From: Sanderia malayensis
Lineage: Eukaryota; Cnidaria; Scyphozoa; Semaeostomeae; Pelagiidae
DNA: 64,000 bases
Assembly: GCA_013076295.1 (NCBI GenBank)
Contig: RQOL01000876.1
Location: forward strand, 434,001-498,000
Direction: 5' to 3'
Shown here: in pieces, positions 43,386 through 54,073 of the stretch
Position numbering within the stretch: position 1 is the first letter of the stretch
How the letters are laid out: each line of letters opens with the position of its first letter
Position numbers and translations under genes: made by a program
The notes under the pieces: generated by a model
Database searches by the model: none
What the model was told of the DNA's origin: nothing
The model's input: the letters and a program-made list of their open reading frames with translations, nothing else

Positions 43386-43573
43386 CAGTGGCGTAGCCAG
43401 AGCGGGAAGATTGGAGGGGCAAACAGGCAAATTTTTTGGCAAATGAAGCCTTGTTTTTTTGTCGTACCCCCCTACAAATTTTATTGCAGATTTGCACTTT
43501 TCTCAGAGACCAACTTTCTGCGAATTGGGGGGGCGGCTGCCCCCCCTTGCCCCCCCCCCTCGCTACGCTACTG
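43386..43573. mobile_element. 188-bp MITE, hAT type, perfect 8-bp target duplication
   Basis: The ends are CAGTGGCGTAGCCAG and, inverted, CAGTAGCGTAGCGAG. CTTCCACA flanks both sides (43378-43385 and 43574-43581). The interior is GC-run rich (poly-C and poly-G near the ends) with no coding. The 8-bp duplication and CAGTGGCG ends match hAT non-autonomous elements. It splits a LINE between endonuclease and RT. Confidence 0.93.
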
Positions 43574-43642
43574 CTTCCACAATAGTTTTTATGTCTGATG
43601 TTGAGGTACCATTTACACTGGATATTTTACAAGAGTGTAACT

Positions 43643-44518
43643 TCAGTTCCTTCGCAGGGTAACATTTCTTGATTTGATCCCAAAATTTTTGGGACCTAGT
43701 GATGTTTTCCTGGAAAAGTTATCTGTTATAGTTCGCTTTGCTTTGCCTGATTGAATTTTAACAGAGCTTCTAGCCCTCTGATACGCTGACCAGTCTTTTT
43801 GCCTTTTACTCCTCCTTGCCTTTTGCAGCAAATAATCACATTCATTTATTTTGCCCCGTACTTCATGCATTAACGCCGGACAATCCCTGCCTCTAACAGT
43901 TTTTTCGTTGTAGGGCGCATGTTTATCAATTACAGACAAGGAGAGTTGTTTAAACTTGTACCAAGCACTGTTTACCTTAACATTTTCCCAAGGTAGTTCT
44001 CGCAAATTTGATATAAATTCATTTGAGTTATATTTAACAAAGCTTCTTGAATGAATTTTGCGTGCTTTGAACTTTTGACAATTCACTTTTCTTGTTACAC
44101 CTCTGAGGTCGTGGTCGCTGATAGAATTGGCAATCACAGTTTTGTTTGATATCCGTTGTTCGTCTGTTGTTAAAATTACATTGATTAAAGTGCTTCTTTT
44201 ACTGGTCGCCCTGGTGGCTTCAGTTATAACTTGCTTTAGTCCATTCACTTTGAGTATGTTTTTAATAACTTTGTGATTTGATTGGTCAAGATAATTGCAG
44301 TTCATATCTTCTGAAATAATGGTTCCTTTGTTATCGGCCATAGTTGCTGTAATCATGTCATCAAGCTTTTCTTCAAGGCATTGATGTAATTGTTTTGAGG
44401 AGTCCGGCAGTCGATATATGATGCAAGCTAGCAAGGATTTTGAATATTTTACTAATATTTCAATCCAGATCGCTTCTATGCCTTCCTGTTCAAGATTTCC
44501 GTTGTCAGTTGATGCCAT
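43643..44518 (-). pseudogene. LINE endonuclease C-terminal half and linker
   Basis: A 291-codon frame: EAIWIEILVKYSKSLLACII, YRLPDSS, TIISEDMNCNYLD (usual GD-N motif changed to SED-N), LINVILTTD and NSISDHDLRGV (SDH motif), then a long basic linker (LLQKARRSKRQKDWSAY) toward the RT. The N-terminal catalytic part is gone. Retained SDH and the linker place it immediately upstream of the RT. Confidence 0.82.
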
Positions 44519-44626
44519 TTCTTATGTAACAGAAGTGACATCGAAATTGATGATGTCATTGATCTGCGCTCTATTTATCTGCATTGGTTTAGTATACCTT
44601 CTCTCCGGCATGTCGACAGCTGCACC

Positions 44627-45100
44627 TTAATCCTTGTCCGATGATATCAAGCCTGATATTGTCTGTCGAGCAGTTTTATCCAGAAAACTTTGCAAATACT
44701 TGAATTTATCGACTTTTGCCAGTGATGGATTTTTATGAATGGCACCTTTGAACAAATCCCAAAACTTATCCCAAACCATTCTTGTATGTTGCCACTGAAC
44801 TTTCTTATCTCTAGTTTTGGCAACTTCTTGGCTCCCTCCTTCAGATGACTCGACTTGAACAGCTGTTCGGACCAAGATTGAGCTATCTCTTGATGTGCTT
44901 CGCCGCAACTTAGCACTTGCAACCGACTGTGAGTCCTCTTCCAAGTCTTTCAAGTCCTTTTCAAAACATATCAGGTTTCTTCTGCCTCTTCAGCTCCGTT
45001 GGCACAAATTTCCTCCTCTGCGTTTTCATCGAACGAATCTGTAGTAGACTCTACGTTTCCTGCTGTTGATGCCCGTGTTCTCTTCATCCAAAAGTTCTTC
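44627..45100 (-). pseudogene. BEL/Pao gag (DUF1759-like) fragment
   Basis: Minus strand: LPKLEIRKFSGNIQEW in one frame, then FWDLFKGAIHKNPSLAKVDK and FKYLQSFLDKTARQTISGLI in the other, the BEL/Pao gag signature. An acidic upstream segment (ENAEEEICANGAEEAEE) may also belong. One frameshift lies near 44770. It sits between a LINE and a foldback element. Confidence 0.75.
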
Positions 45101-45109
45101 ACAATGACG

Positions 45110-46488
45110 CGGCATAGGGATAAAAACATTTCGCTGTCTCTTCGTTGCGAATTTGCAACCACGAAACCAGGTTGCACAGTCACAGATATTTTACGACCAT
45201 GATACCTACAATTCATGGTTGAGATTACCAACCACGACACCCGGGTGTCATTGTCGTATTCACAGACTCGTCACAAAATGCCTTTTCGTGGTGGCACAAT
45301 TTAGGACCAGGAAACCCGGTTTTGAAGCGCATCCTCATTTTGAATCTGCGACCACGAAACCCGATTTTGCAGTGCAGCCTCGTTTTGAGTCTGTAGCATG
45401 AAATTTGAACTTTTGAATTTTTACCGTAAGGTTGGTATTAAGGTTTGTTAGACAACCCTTCCATTGCAAAAACCCGAAAGTTTTACAAAACACCCTGTTT
45501 AGCAACCTTGTTTTTCGAGTGAATGTAATAAATGAAAGAGAAACAAAAAAACTAGTCGTACACAGTTACTGAAGATAAAGTAAGAATTACAAAATGTTTT
45601 GACGTGGATATGTGTATCTTTTCGGGCAAATGCATAGAGCGTTCACAGCATCACAAACAATTCCGTTGCTGGCCCTGAATACTTCTGGAAATTGGAACGG
45701 ACAAAGAAGAGCGTAAGTTTCTTCTTTCCTGAGCCTGAACTCCACTTTCATATTTTCGTCAAATCAAGTCTTTCGTATTTGAAAATGACTGACTAAATAT
45801 ATAGTGCAAATTTTGTTGATTAAAATTATGATTATAAAGCAATAACAGATCATGAACATCGAAAATATTATTGTCCTATAAATAAATTTAACATCACATC
45901 ACTATTGTGAGAATTTCCTTTCATTTCAAGAAACCTTTTCAATGTTGGCGCAAAAGATAAGTCGTCCTAACAAAGGTTGCATTTTCGGAAACAAAATTTG
46001 ATGAGAATGATGACTGTCCTCGCACAAGACCTCCATCGGGCCTCGTCTTGAGATAGGTTGTGTTTCGGAAACTCTCTAATGACCCAACCAACACAACTTT
46101 ATTGGTCGCATTTCAAAACGAGGCTGCGTTGCAAAACCGGGTTTCATGGTCGCACATTCGAAACAAAGCTGGGCTTCAAAACCGAGCTTCGTGGTCACAC
46201 ATTCAAAACGAGGATGCGCTGCAAAACCGGGTTTCGTGGTCGCACATTCAAAACGAGCCTGCGCTGCAAAACCGGATTTCGTGGTCGTAAATTGCGCCAC
46301 CACGAAAAAGCATTTTGTGACGAGACTGTGAATATGACAATGACACCCGGGTTTCGTGGTTGGTAATCTCGACCACGAAATGTAGGTATCATGGTCATAA
46401 AATTTCTGTCACTGTGCAACCTGGTTTCGTGGTTGCAAATACGCGACAAAGAGACAGTATGGCAAAATGTCTTTGACCCCTATGCCGC
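45110..46488. mobile_element. Foldback-type element with long subrepeated inverted ends
   Basis: 45110-45405 and 46060-46488 are inverted copies. Each starts GCGGCATAGGG, includes GCAACCACGAAACCAGGTTG, TACCAACCACG and the ACACCCGGGTGTCATTGTC segment, and contains 46-48-bp subrepeats based on CAAAACCGGGTTTCGTGGTC. The centre (about 45410-46055) is AT-rich without genes. Long inverted arms built of internal tandem repeats are the foldback (FB) layout. No clear target duplication was found. Confidence 0.75.
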
Positions 46489-46559
46489 ACCATGCTTGAA
46501 TTTCACAATACATACCCCCACCCGAATCATGTGGTGATATATATTTAGGCTCTCAATCA

Positions 46560-47025
46560 AAATTATCTTCATTATAAAAAACTGCGCCCCGCTGCTGCTC
46601 TGCAACAATCTCTCACTCTGCTTTAGGTTGCAGCTATAATCATTTTACCCAGAAACATCAATTGAACATCGCTAATAGTCAGAGATCTCAAACGACATGT
46701 GATAGCCACAGAGATTATCACAACTCCAAACAAAGGTCAGTATGTCATGCATCCATGCATAATCCTCACCTGCCAAGATTCATCACTGGCAATCTCCATT
46801 GCCAGAAGACGATTTCCTGTCAGACTTTCTTACTGTCTCACCATAAACAAGGCACAAGGACAATCGTTGAGACTTGCGAGCATTTACTTGCCAGAACCTT
46901 TTTTTGCTGATGCATAACTCTATGTTGCAATGTTTAGAGCCACGTCTTTCTCTAGACTAAACAGATTACAACAAGAAAACAAAAAACATTGTCTACAAGG
47001 AAGTCCTGTAACATTCATTAGTAAC
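46560..47025 (+). pseudogene. Helitron Pif1-like helicase C-terminus
   Basis: The frame 46699-46917 reads EIITTPNKGQYVMHPCIILT, RRRFPVRLSYCLTINKAQGQ (helicase motif V) and IYLPEPFFADA. After a stop it continues LYVAMFRATSFSRL (motif VI, normally ALSRATS). This is the C-terminal end of the Helitron helicase, matching the part missing from the Rep region at 21.5-24.1 kb, though it may be from another copy. No Helitron 3' terminus was recognised. Confidence 0.85.
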
Positions 47026-47029
47026 ACTT

Positions 47030-47150
47030 GATGTCTTCATACAGCTCAGGCAATAACCTGATGTCTTCATACAGCTCCGGCAATGACCTGATGTTTTCAT
47101 ACAGCTCAAGCAATGACCTCATAGCTTCATACAGCTCAGACGTGAGCTTT
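47030..47150. repeat. 30-bp tandem repeat, four copies
   Basis: Unit TGATGTCTTCATACAGCTC; the reverse strand would encode a SLPELYEDIR repeat. It follows the helicase end. Confidence 0.9.
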
Positions 47151-47371
47151 GCTTTGCCTTGTTCCTTTATGTTGCTTACGGGAACATGGATTCTCTTTCT
47201 CTCTGTGTAAGCTGTCATTGTCCCCACTCATAGGTCCACACCACTGTGCATGTAATAGCTTAAATCCCATTCAATGTCCTTTCGTTAAATGTTAAAGTGC
47301 CCCTACGACTTCCTTTCACTTGTGAATTCAATAAAACTCGGTATCCTGACTTCAGATCTGAAAATTATTTT

Positions 47372-47476
47372 TAATGTTATCTCAAGAAATTGGGCGTTAA
47401 GCATACCGGCCCTGATTGCTTGAGTAGGAATAAGCTTTTACGGTCGGTGATACCGATTTGCTGTGCAAATTTCGGC
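47372..47476 (-). repeat. Repeat B2 of non-autonomous Ngaro-like element
   Basis: TTAATGTTATCTCAAGAAAT through GCAAATTTCGGCC; paired with 47812-47916. Confidence 0.88.
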
Positions 47477-47580
47477 CGATACACCTGACAGTAATAACCG
47501 GACTGGTTAAACTGCAGACTAATGACGAGAAATCATAATTTGAACTCAAACAAACAATAAAAGAGGACAGGGTGGGTGGG

Positions 47581-47811
47581 AGAAGTCAATCCTTGTTCTA
47601 TGTGCTAGGCCTTAGAATGATTGTTGCATCTGAACTTGGCACGAACATGCCTTGAATAAATTGCCAAAGAGATGGCCGCCGTCAATCTATCTGCTGGGCT
47701 CGTTAACCACACCCTTATGGGATCATGTTGATACATGCACACGAGGTTATTTCGCAATTGCAATTTCTATCGCACATTAATTGTTGTTAAATTGCATTTA
47801 ACACCTATTTA
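47581..47811 (-). repeat. Repeat A2 of non-autonomous Ngaro-like element
   Basis: AGAAGTCAATCCTTGTTC through AACACCTATT; paired with 51119-51351 with only a handful of differences (for example CTTATGGGATCATG versus CTGATGGGATCAAG). Confidence 0.9.
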
Positions 47812-47916
47812 ATGTTATCTCAAGAAATTGGGCGTTAAGAATACCGGCCCTGATTGCTTGAGTAGGAATAACCTTTTACGGTCGGTGATACCGATTTGCT
47901 GTGCAAATTTCGGCCC
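47812..47916 (-). repeat. Repeat B1 of non-autonomous Ngaro-like element
   Basis: Second B copy, followed by CCACAGAACACG and an (ATT)10 microsatellite at 47948-47976. Confidence 0.88.
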
Positions 47917-47945
47917 ACAGAACACGAAGTGTGACCCCACCGAAC

Positions 47946-47976
<31 letters not shown>

Positions 47977-48242
47977 CGTAAGTGTACTTAGTTTCTTTCT
48001 GTCAGAACTGTACAAAACTACCTATTCTCGGTAGCAGGTGGAAGTGACTTCTCCTCCTCCTCCAAACAAAAAGGCTTAACAAAATGGCAGGCCAGGAACA
48101 AATCGCAAAGTTAAATGCAAATCAAAAATCATAATGGAGGTCACCCGCAGCCAACTTCAGCGAGTCGGCGGTGGCCTCCTAAGGAAACTAAAAGCCAAAA
48201 AAGGCCGCAGGCATAAGGCCATACGAACCCAAAGAGTGGCAT

Positions 48243-49200
48243 ATTGATGCAAGTTGGTATTAAGCCGCCAACGCGACGCAAGTTGGTATTAAGCCGCCAA
48301 CGTGTCACAAGTTGGTATTAAGCCGCCAACGCGACACAAGTTGGTATTAAGCCGCCAACACGACGCAAGTTGGTATTAAGCCGCCAACGCAACACAAGTT
48401 GGTATTAAGCCGCCAACGCGACACAAGTTGGTATTAAGTCGCCAACGTGACGCAAGATGGTATTAAGTCTCCATGAGGACACATGTTGGTATTAAGCCGC
48501 CATGACGACGTGAGTTGGTATTAAAGTCGCCATGATGACGCTTGTTGCTATCAAAGCCGCCAACGACAACGTGAATTTTGGTATTCAAGTCGCCACAAGG
48601 ACGCTTGTTGGTATTAAAGCCGCCACGACAACGTGTATTTTTGTATGAAAGTCGCCACAATGACGCTTGTTGTTATTAAAGCCGCCAACGACAATGCGTA
48701 TTTTGGTATTAAAGTCGCCACGATGACGCTTGTTGTTATTAAAGCCGCCACGACAACGCGTACTTTGGTATTAAAGTCGCCACGATGACGCCTGTTGTTA
48801 TTAAAGCCGCCAACGACAACGTGAATTTTGGTATTAAAGTCGCCACAAGGACGTTTGTTGGTATTAAAGCTGCCACGACAACGTGTATTTTTGTATGAAA
48901 GTCGCCACAATGACGCTTGTTGTTATTAAAGCCGCCACGACAACGCGTACTTTGGTATTAATGTCGCCACGATGACGCCTATTGTTATTAAAGCCGCCAA
49001 CGACAACGCGCATTTTGGTATTAAAGTCGCCACAAGGACGCTTGTTGGTATTAAAGCGGCCACGATAACGTGTATTTTTGTATGGAAGTCGCCACGATGA
49101 CGCTTGTTGTTATTAAAGCCGCCACAACAACGTATTTTGGTATAAAATCACCAAGAGGACGCCTGTTGGCAGTAAAGCTGCCACGACGACGCATATTGTT
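48243..49200. repeat. 29-bp to 40-bp minisatellite in Ngaro-like element
   Basis: Begins as regular 29-bp units (AAGTTGGTATTAAGCCGCCA), then from about 48520 becomes a longer compound unit with GCTTGTTG(T/G)TATTAAAGCC and GTCGCCACGATGACG. It occupies the same position as the 26-bp array of the autonomous copy, but the unit sequence differs. Confidence 0.9.
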
Positions 49201-49215
49201 TTGTGTGTGTAGGTA

Positions 49216-49554
49216 ATGGCGCTATCTGAATGTGAGTTATGGTCACGTAAAATTTTGGGAGTAGATCACGGTGCAACACCCAGAGAGATATTGTCGAAAT
49301 CAAGTAAATTCACAAAAGCCATGTTGTTAGCATTGGGTTTGAAAATTTATATTGCCAACCCTGAGTGCAGATTACTAAAACGCTTTAACCCGACCGGAAG
49401 GTCAAGGACAGGACGCTCACCACGTCCTTATGAAAGCGGAGGCATGTCCTGTGCGCATGCTACTTTGACATATATGACAATGAGCCGAACGATTTGCGGG
49501 TCCAGAAATAGCAGCTCAAAATGTTTGCCACTCGTGCGGGTGCCGAATATGTGA
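49216..49554 (+). CDS. Hypothetical 112-codon frame, doubtful
   Basis: Starts MALSECELWSRKILGVDHGA just after the minisatellite, on the strand opposite to the Ngaro-like element. No family is recognised. It ends at 49554 with a serine-rich tail. It could be a chance frame in the non-coding interior; there is no supporting promoter or splice evidence. Confidence 0.2.
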   Translation: MALSECELWSRKILGVDHGATPREILSKSSKFTKAMLLALGLKIYIANPECRLLKRFNPTGRSRTGRSPRPYESGGMSCAHATLTYMTMSRTICGSRNSSSKCLPLVRVPNM

Positions 49555-49956
49555 ACTAACAAAACGCGTGGGAATATAACTAAGAGGTGTAAGACAAATG
49601 TGATCTTTCATGACAATGAACCCGCATCCGGGATGTTAGGTAAACATTCTAGTGCAATTTTAGCATGGAAAGTCCCAGAGTCCAAGAACTGTTGTTGATA
49701 TTGCAAAGATAAGTTTCTTTGTTAATTAAGACCGCCAATAAACTGTTGCTGAGAAGTGACAGCCATCCCGCAGATGATGACACTTCGCGGTGGCGGGCAA
49801 TCCCCGGGTGTAGAATATTCGAGACAGAAGGCATCAAAAACAATTATTTATCCTATGAAAGCCGTTGGTCACAGCGTGGGCAGGATTCCTCAAACAGAAA
49901 GCATGGCGTGTATTTCACCCTTCGCCCAACACAATGAATTCTGATTTGACAAGCTA

Positions 49957-50366
49957 CACGTTTTTTTTTATAAGAAACCGGTTTATAAGAAGCCTAGATC
50001 TAGACGCCCTAAAATTTAAGAAACTTTTAGAACTACAAGGAAATATTTAAGAAACATTAGAAATTTCGGAAACACATTTTTCCTTTACGGATTCAACAAA
50101 TATCAACTACAGTAAGTGTGTTTTATGGGCTAAGCATAACATTGTCGGCTCCACATGACGATTTTTTGCATTGACGATTTTTCTTTGTTATAATACTAAT
50201 ATTTTGCAACATCCACGTTTTTTTCTTCCTTTTCACTGCAACTCTTTTCATCAAATTAAGAAACTTTTAAGAAACTTTTAGAACTAAAATGTGGCTAAAA
50301 ATTAAAAAGCTTTTACTACTAGGCCTTGAGCCAAGTTTCTTATAAAAAAAAAAAAAAAAAAACGTG
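49957..50366. mobile_element. 410-bp MITE with TA target duplication (mariner-type)
   Basis: The ends are CACG-T9-ATAAGAAAC and, inverted, CACG-T19-ATAAGAAAC, with TA on both sides (49955-49956, 50367-50368). The inside has repeated TTTAAGAAACTTTTAGAAC. TA duplication suggests Tc1/mariner mobilisation. It is nested in the non-autonomous Ngaro-like element. Confidence 0.8.
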
Positions 50367-50369
50367 TAG

Positions 50370-51118
50370 ATTTGGGGAAAATGGCCGTGACCGTGACCGT
50401 GCTCGTGCTCCAAGCTTCAGATAACATAGCACTTATGGATAGTTAAATAGCAGCAATTCTCCAACCTTCCTTTACAATATATGAATCAATTCAACTTTGT
50501 CAAGAAGTTGTAGCAATTTACTTCGAAGGGGTAATTTTTGTAACAAACAATATGTTACGAAAACCAAATGACAACAGAGAAGGGCAAGCGACAGACAGGC
50601 AGTTAAATAAAGTTAATACCAAAACAAATTTAAAATAGTCGAAGCATCAGCCTCTGGGGACGCCATTGCGTACGCTCAATTTGAAGGGGGACACACGGCT
50701 TCACGAGCTGGTGCAAAATCTTGGCCGAATGAATCGAAAAGACTGTGGCTCCAAGGTGACCCCTCCCCATATATTTGAACTCAGTTTGAGGATTGTTTAC
50801 AATAACAAAAGTTTGGTGCAAAATGAATACTGGAAGAGATATAACCCGGAACAGCCCTGTAGTAACAAGGTAACCCCTCAATACACAATGCAGTCTGTCT
50901 GAAGACTGATAAAATAACGAAAGTTTGGTATAAAATCAATATCAAAAGAAATGTGATAAGGAACAATCTCACCCAATCGACTCTCCTTTATCCCCTGTAT
51001 AGTCTTATACGCAATCCTGCCAAACCAACTAACTCCATAGCTTATCTGATCTTTCCCCAGTATAGTGAACCAATGTTAAGTCCAGTGTAACAAAACACGA
51101 AGACAAATGTGAAAAGCA
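50370..51118. other. Non-coding interior of the Ngaro-like element
   Basis: Contains an imperfect duplication (about 50750-50830 and 50875-50950) sharing ACAATAACAAAAGTTTGGT / ATAACGAAAGTTTGGTATAA and AAGGTGACCCCTC / AAGGTAACCCCTC. No domain is seen. Confidence 0.5.
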
Positions 51119-51351
51119 AAGAAGTCAATCCTTGTTCTATGCGCTAGGCCTTAGAATGATTGTTGCATCTGAACTTGGCACGAACATGCCTTGAATAAAT
51201 TGCCAAAGAGATGGCCGCCGTCAATCTATCTGCTGGGCTCGTTAACCACACCCTGATGGGATCAAGTTGATACATGCACACGAGGCAATTTCGCAATTGC
51301 AATTTCTATCGCACATTAATTGTTGTTAAATTGCATTTAACACCTATTTAA
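51119..51351 (-). repeat. Repeat A1 of non-autonomous Ngaro-like element
   Basis: Outer left-terminal repeat (minus orientation), matching 47581-47811. Confidence 0.9.
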
Positions 51352-52361
51352 ATCAGACAAGTAGTTCACAAGTTATAACTTGAGGAAGTGTCGATGTTTC
51401 GTCATTTTCGCCATTTTCCTTGTCTCACTTTTGGGACTGCATCAAGTCCACTATAACATCATAGTGGGAACCCCGTTTTTTCCGTACCGAAGGAACAATT
51501 CTGACGTCCATTTTCTCTCATACTATGGAGTCGATTTTTGTTTTTTTGACTTTGATGATTAGAGACCCGTCAGGGGATTATCACATTGAAGTTTGAAAGG
51601 CTTGTGATGAGTTTGCAGCTGTGGGGAGGAACTACAAAATTCCCATGTAATGGATGCTTAATGTGCTCAGTGGTGGCGGGCGAAGGCCTTGCAATGTTAA
51701 AACAGTATAGGATTTCAATGTGATCAAAAACATGATCGCAGATTCTTGAGAAGACTTGAAAATTTTAGATTAATATGTGAAACTGGGAAAATGTACCACA
51801 TTGATGTGTTTTGCTACCGAACGGAAATACACCCGATAAATCAAGATGTAATGTTATGATTGCGTCAGTATAAATTGTATCATGTCTGTGTTAGTATATT
51901 AGAAGTCGAATCATGTTCGTGTTAGTTATATTGTTTTCCTGTGATGTACTTGTGACCGTGCCTTTTGTCTATGTTATATCTGTTGTTGCTGTCACTATTG
52001 ATTGATGTGTCATATTATAATTGTTTTAACTTATGCGAATTTATAACAGTATCTTAGTTTAATGATTGATCTCGAGCAAGCAACATCTTGTGTTCTCTTG
52101 ACTATACCTGCTTTACCCGGCCACGCTACAAAGATTTGTAGAGCTTCACAGGATTCAGTTTAATTATAGCCAGGGAATTTCTCTCATTCATCGACCACAC
52201 TGCCTGACCTCTTTTTTCTCAACTGATTATGAAATTTTATGGTATTAGCAATAAAATAAGCCCTTACAACATTTTTGAATAGATCACACGCAAAAAACAA
52301 CAGGCCTAACTTCAGTGTGAATAACTAACATCTTGAATATAATCACTCTTTTTAAATACAA

Positions 52362-54073
52362 CTAGGGGTCATCACTCGCTTCGCTCGTTTGCCCCAGCCC
52401 GTCAAATAAAAGAAGCTTAATCTGGTTGGCGCACTTCGTGCGCTGCATTCGCTTCGCTCATGCCTCTTTCAACCCCACGTACAATGGGTTAGCTCGCTAC
52501 GCTCGCCTGTCTATCTATTAGCAAGAAACATTGACTGATAGGGCGCGCTTTATGCACTGCATTCGCTTCGCTCATGCCTCTTTCAACCCCACGTACAATG
52601 GGTTAGCTTGCTGCGCTTGCCTGTCTATCTTTTATCAAGAAACATTGACTGATAAGGCGCACTTTGTGCGCTGCATTCGCTTTGCTCATGCCTCTTTCAA
52701 CACCACGTACAATGGGTTAACTCGCTGCGCTTGCCTGTCTATCTATTATCAAGAAACATTGACTGATAGGGCGCACTTTATGCGCTGCATTCGCTTCGCT
52801 CATGCCTCTTTCAACACCACGTACAATGGGTTAGCTTGCTGCGCTTGCCTGTCTATCTATTATCAAGAAACATTGACTGATAGGGCGCACTTCGTGCACT
52901 GCATTCACTTTTCTCATGCCTCTTTCAACCCCACGTACAATGGGTCAGCTCGCTGCGTTCGCCTGTCTATCTATTATCAAGAAACATTGACTGGTAGGGC
53001 GCACTTCGTGCACTGCATTCGCTTCGCTCATGCCTCTTTCGACCCCACGTACAATGGGTTAGCTCGCTGCGCTCGCCTGTCTATCAATTATCAAGAAACA
53101 TTGACTGATAGGGCGCACTGCGTGCGCTGCATTCGCTTACACTCATGCCCCTTTCGACCCCACCTACAATGGGTTAGCTCGCTGTGCTCGCCTGTTTATC
53201 TATTACCAAGAAACATTGACTGATAGGGCGCACTTCGTGCACTGCATTCGCTTACGCTCATGCCTCTGCCTACTCCTCTTGGAACAGTTTGACTCGCTTC
53301 ACTCGCCTGATAACCCCTTATCATAATTTGTTTATTGAAACTTTGGGCTTGTTTACATTAGGCCTAAGCGTCGCAAGCATGCCGAAGCAACAATGGCGGT
53401 CGCCTACTACCTAAACTACAACTATGTCATTCAAAAAACAAAACAAAGCTATCACCTGTGTTCTCAATTGTTTCCTGTAATTTTCCAGAGGTCTCTCAAA
53501 CAATTAGCAAGTCTTTACAAAGATAATTCAGGTCGTAAAACATTTTGAAAGGCGCCGAGTTATCCTTTGTGTTCAAAACAAAAACACGCGTCTTCTCCAA
53601 AAGTACCTGCTGTTCAACCCGAGGGCAAATTTGCATGATAACGAAATATGTGTGACTATTCACGTGAAGTATCGAAAGAGCCAATCAAATTACAGCAAAA
53701 GGCGAAACGGGTCACATAAACAGCGAATACTCTGTTCGAAAATGGAGTTCGGGACGCGAATTTGGAAGTTTCACCAGCGTAAACTGTAGTTTTTTCGTGA
53801 TAGCACAATTAGGCAGAATAATTAGTGGAATAATTCAAAATTTCAAAAGAAAATCGAAAAACAAAATCCATTACCCTGGTTAAATTAGGAAACTAAACAT
53901 TCAGTGTGAATTTCATTGCCATTTACTCACATACAAAAAAGCCTTTGTGATCACACGGTTCGCCGTTTCGGCCCATTGTTTTGGGGCGTTCGACCTATTG
54001 TTTCGGGTCGAATCTATTGTTTTTGGCAGGGAAAATGCGTCATCACGTGACTCCGTAGAATATATATATTAGA
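52362..54073 (-). mobile_element. Helitron-like non-autonomous element, copy C
   Basis: On the minus strand it starts TCTAATATATATATTCTACG at 54073, preceded by A, and ends ACCCCTAG at 52362, followed by T. No inverted ends or duplication are present. The 5' body (54073-53340) matches copies A and B. The 3' third is a 114-bp tandem array in place of the 14-bp minisatellite. The empty site reads AATACAA/TATTAATT on plus. It is the cleanest of the three copies for defining ends. Confidence 0.7.
52412..53300. repeat. 114-bp tandem repeat, about eight copies
   Basis: The unit begins GAAACATTGACTGATAGGGC and includes GCTGCATTCGCTTCGCTCAT and CCACGTACAATGGGTTAGCT. Since 114 is a multiple of three, one 230-codon frame (52531-53223) stays open as a 38-residue repeat with no resemblance to known proteins. 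I treat that frame as a repeat artefact. Confidence 0.93.

Larger units (their letters stand above)
42128..44525 (-). mobile_element. LINE fragment with nested hAT-type MITE
   Basis: Endonuclease C-terminal half (44518-43643) and RT (43384 to about 42128) lie on the minus strand, interrupted by a 188-bp MITE. The 3' end is missing: the RT frame (KVMIEPVLFYC) passes directly into copia gag. The 5' end is truncated within the endonuclease. Confidence 0.82.
47372..51351 (-). mobile_element. Non-autonomous Ngaro-like element with complete split direct repeats
   Basis: Minus-strand order: A1 (51351-51119), internal region without pol genes, minisatellite (49200-48243), B1 (47916-47812), A2 (47811-47581), B2 (47476-47372). 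A1 and A2 are about 231 bp and nearly identical; B1 and B2 are about 105 bp and nearly identical. This A1-B1-A2-B2 arrangement is specific to Ngaro-type retroelements. The B repeats and a shared AAGCCAAAAA...GCAGGCATAAGGCC block tie it to the autonomous copy at 37.4-41.6 kb, which could mobilise it. Confidence 0.85.

Noticed and set aside
47372..47916. Two copies read as short LTRs of one element
   Set aside because: The same segment A lies between them and again 3.3 kb away, giving the split-repeat order of Ngaro elements rather than LTRs.
48243..48480. Regular 29-bp repeats resembling a CRISPR array
   Set aside because: The repeats are contiguous without unique spacers, in eukaryotic transposon DNA, and grade into a 40-bp unit.
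51119..51351. Solo MITE matching 47581-47811
   Set aside because: The shared orientation and spacing fit the A1/A2 terminal repeats better, and there are no inverted ends.
52531..53223. 230-codon frame with a 38-residue repeat
   Set aside because: The 114-bp satellite length is a multiple of three, so the frame stays open by chance. No signal peptide, domain or conserved cysteine pattern beyond the DNA repeat.
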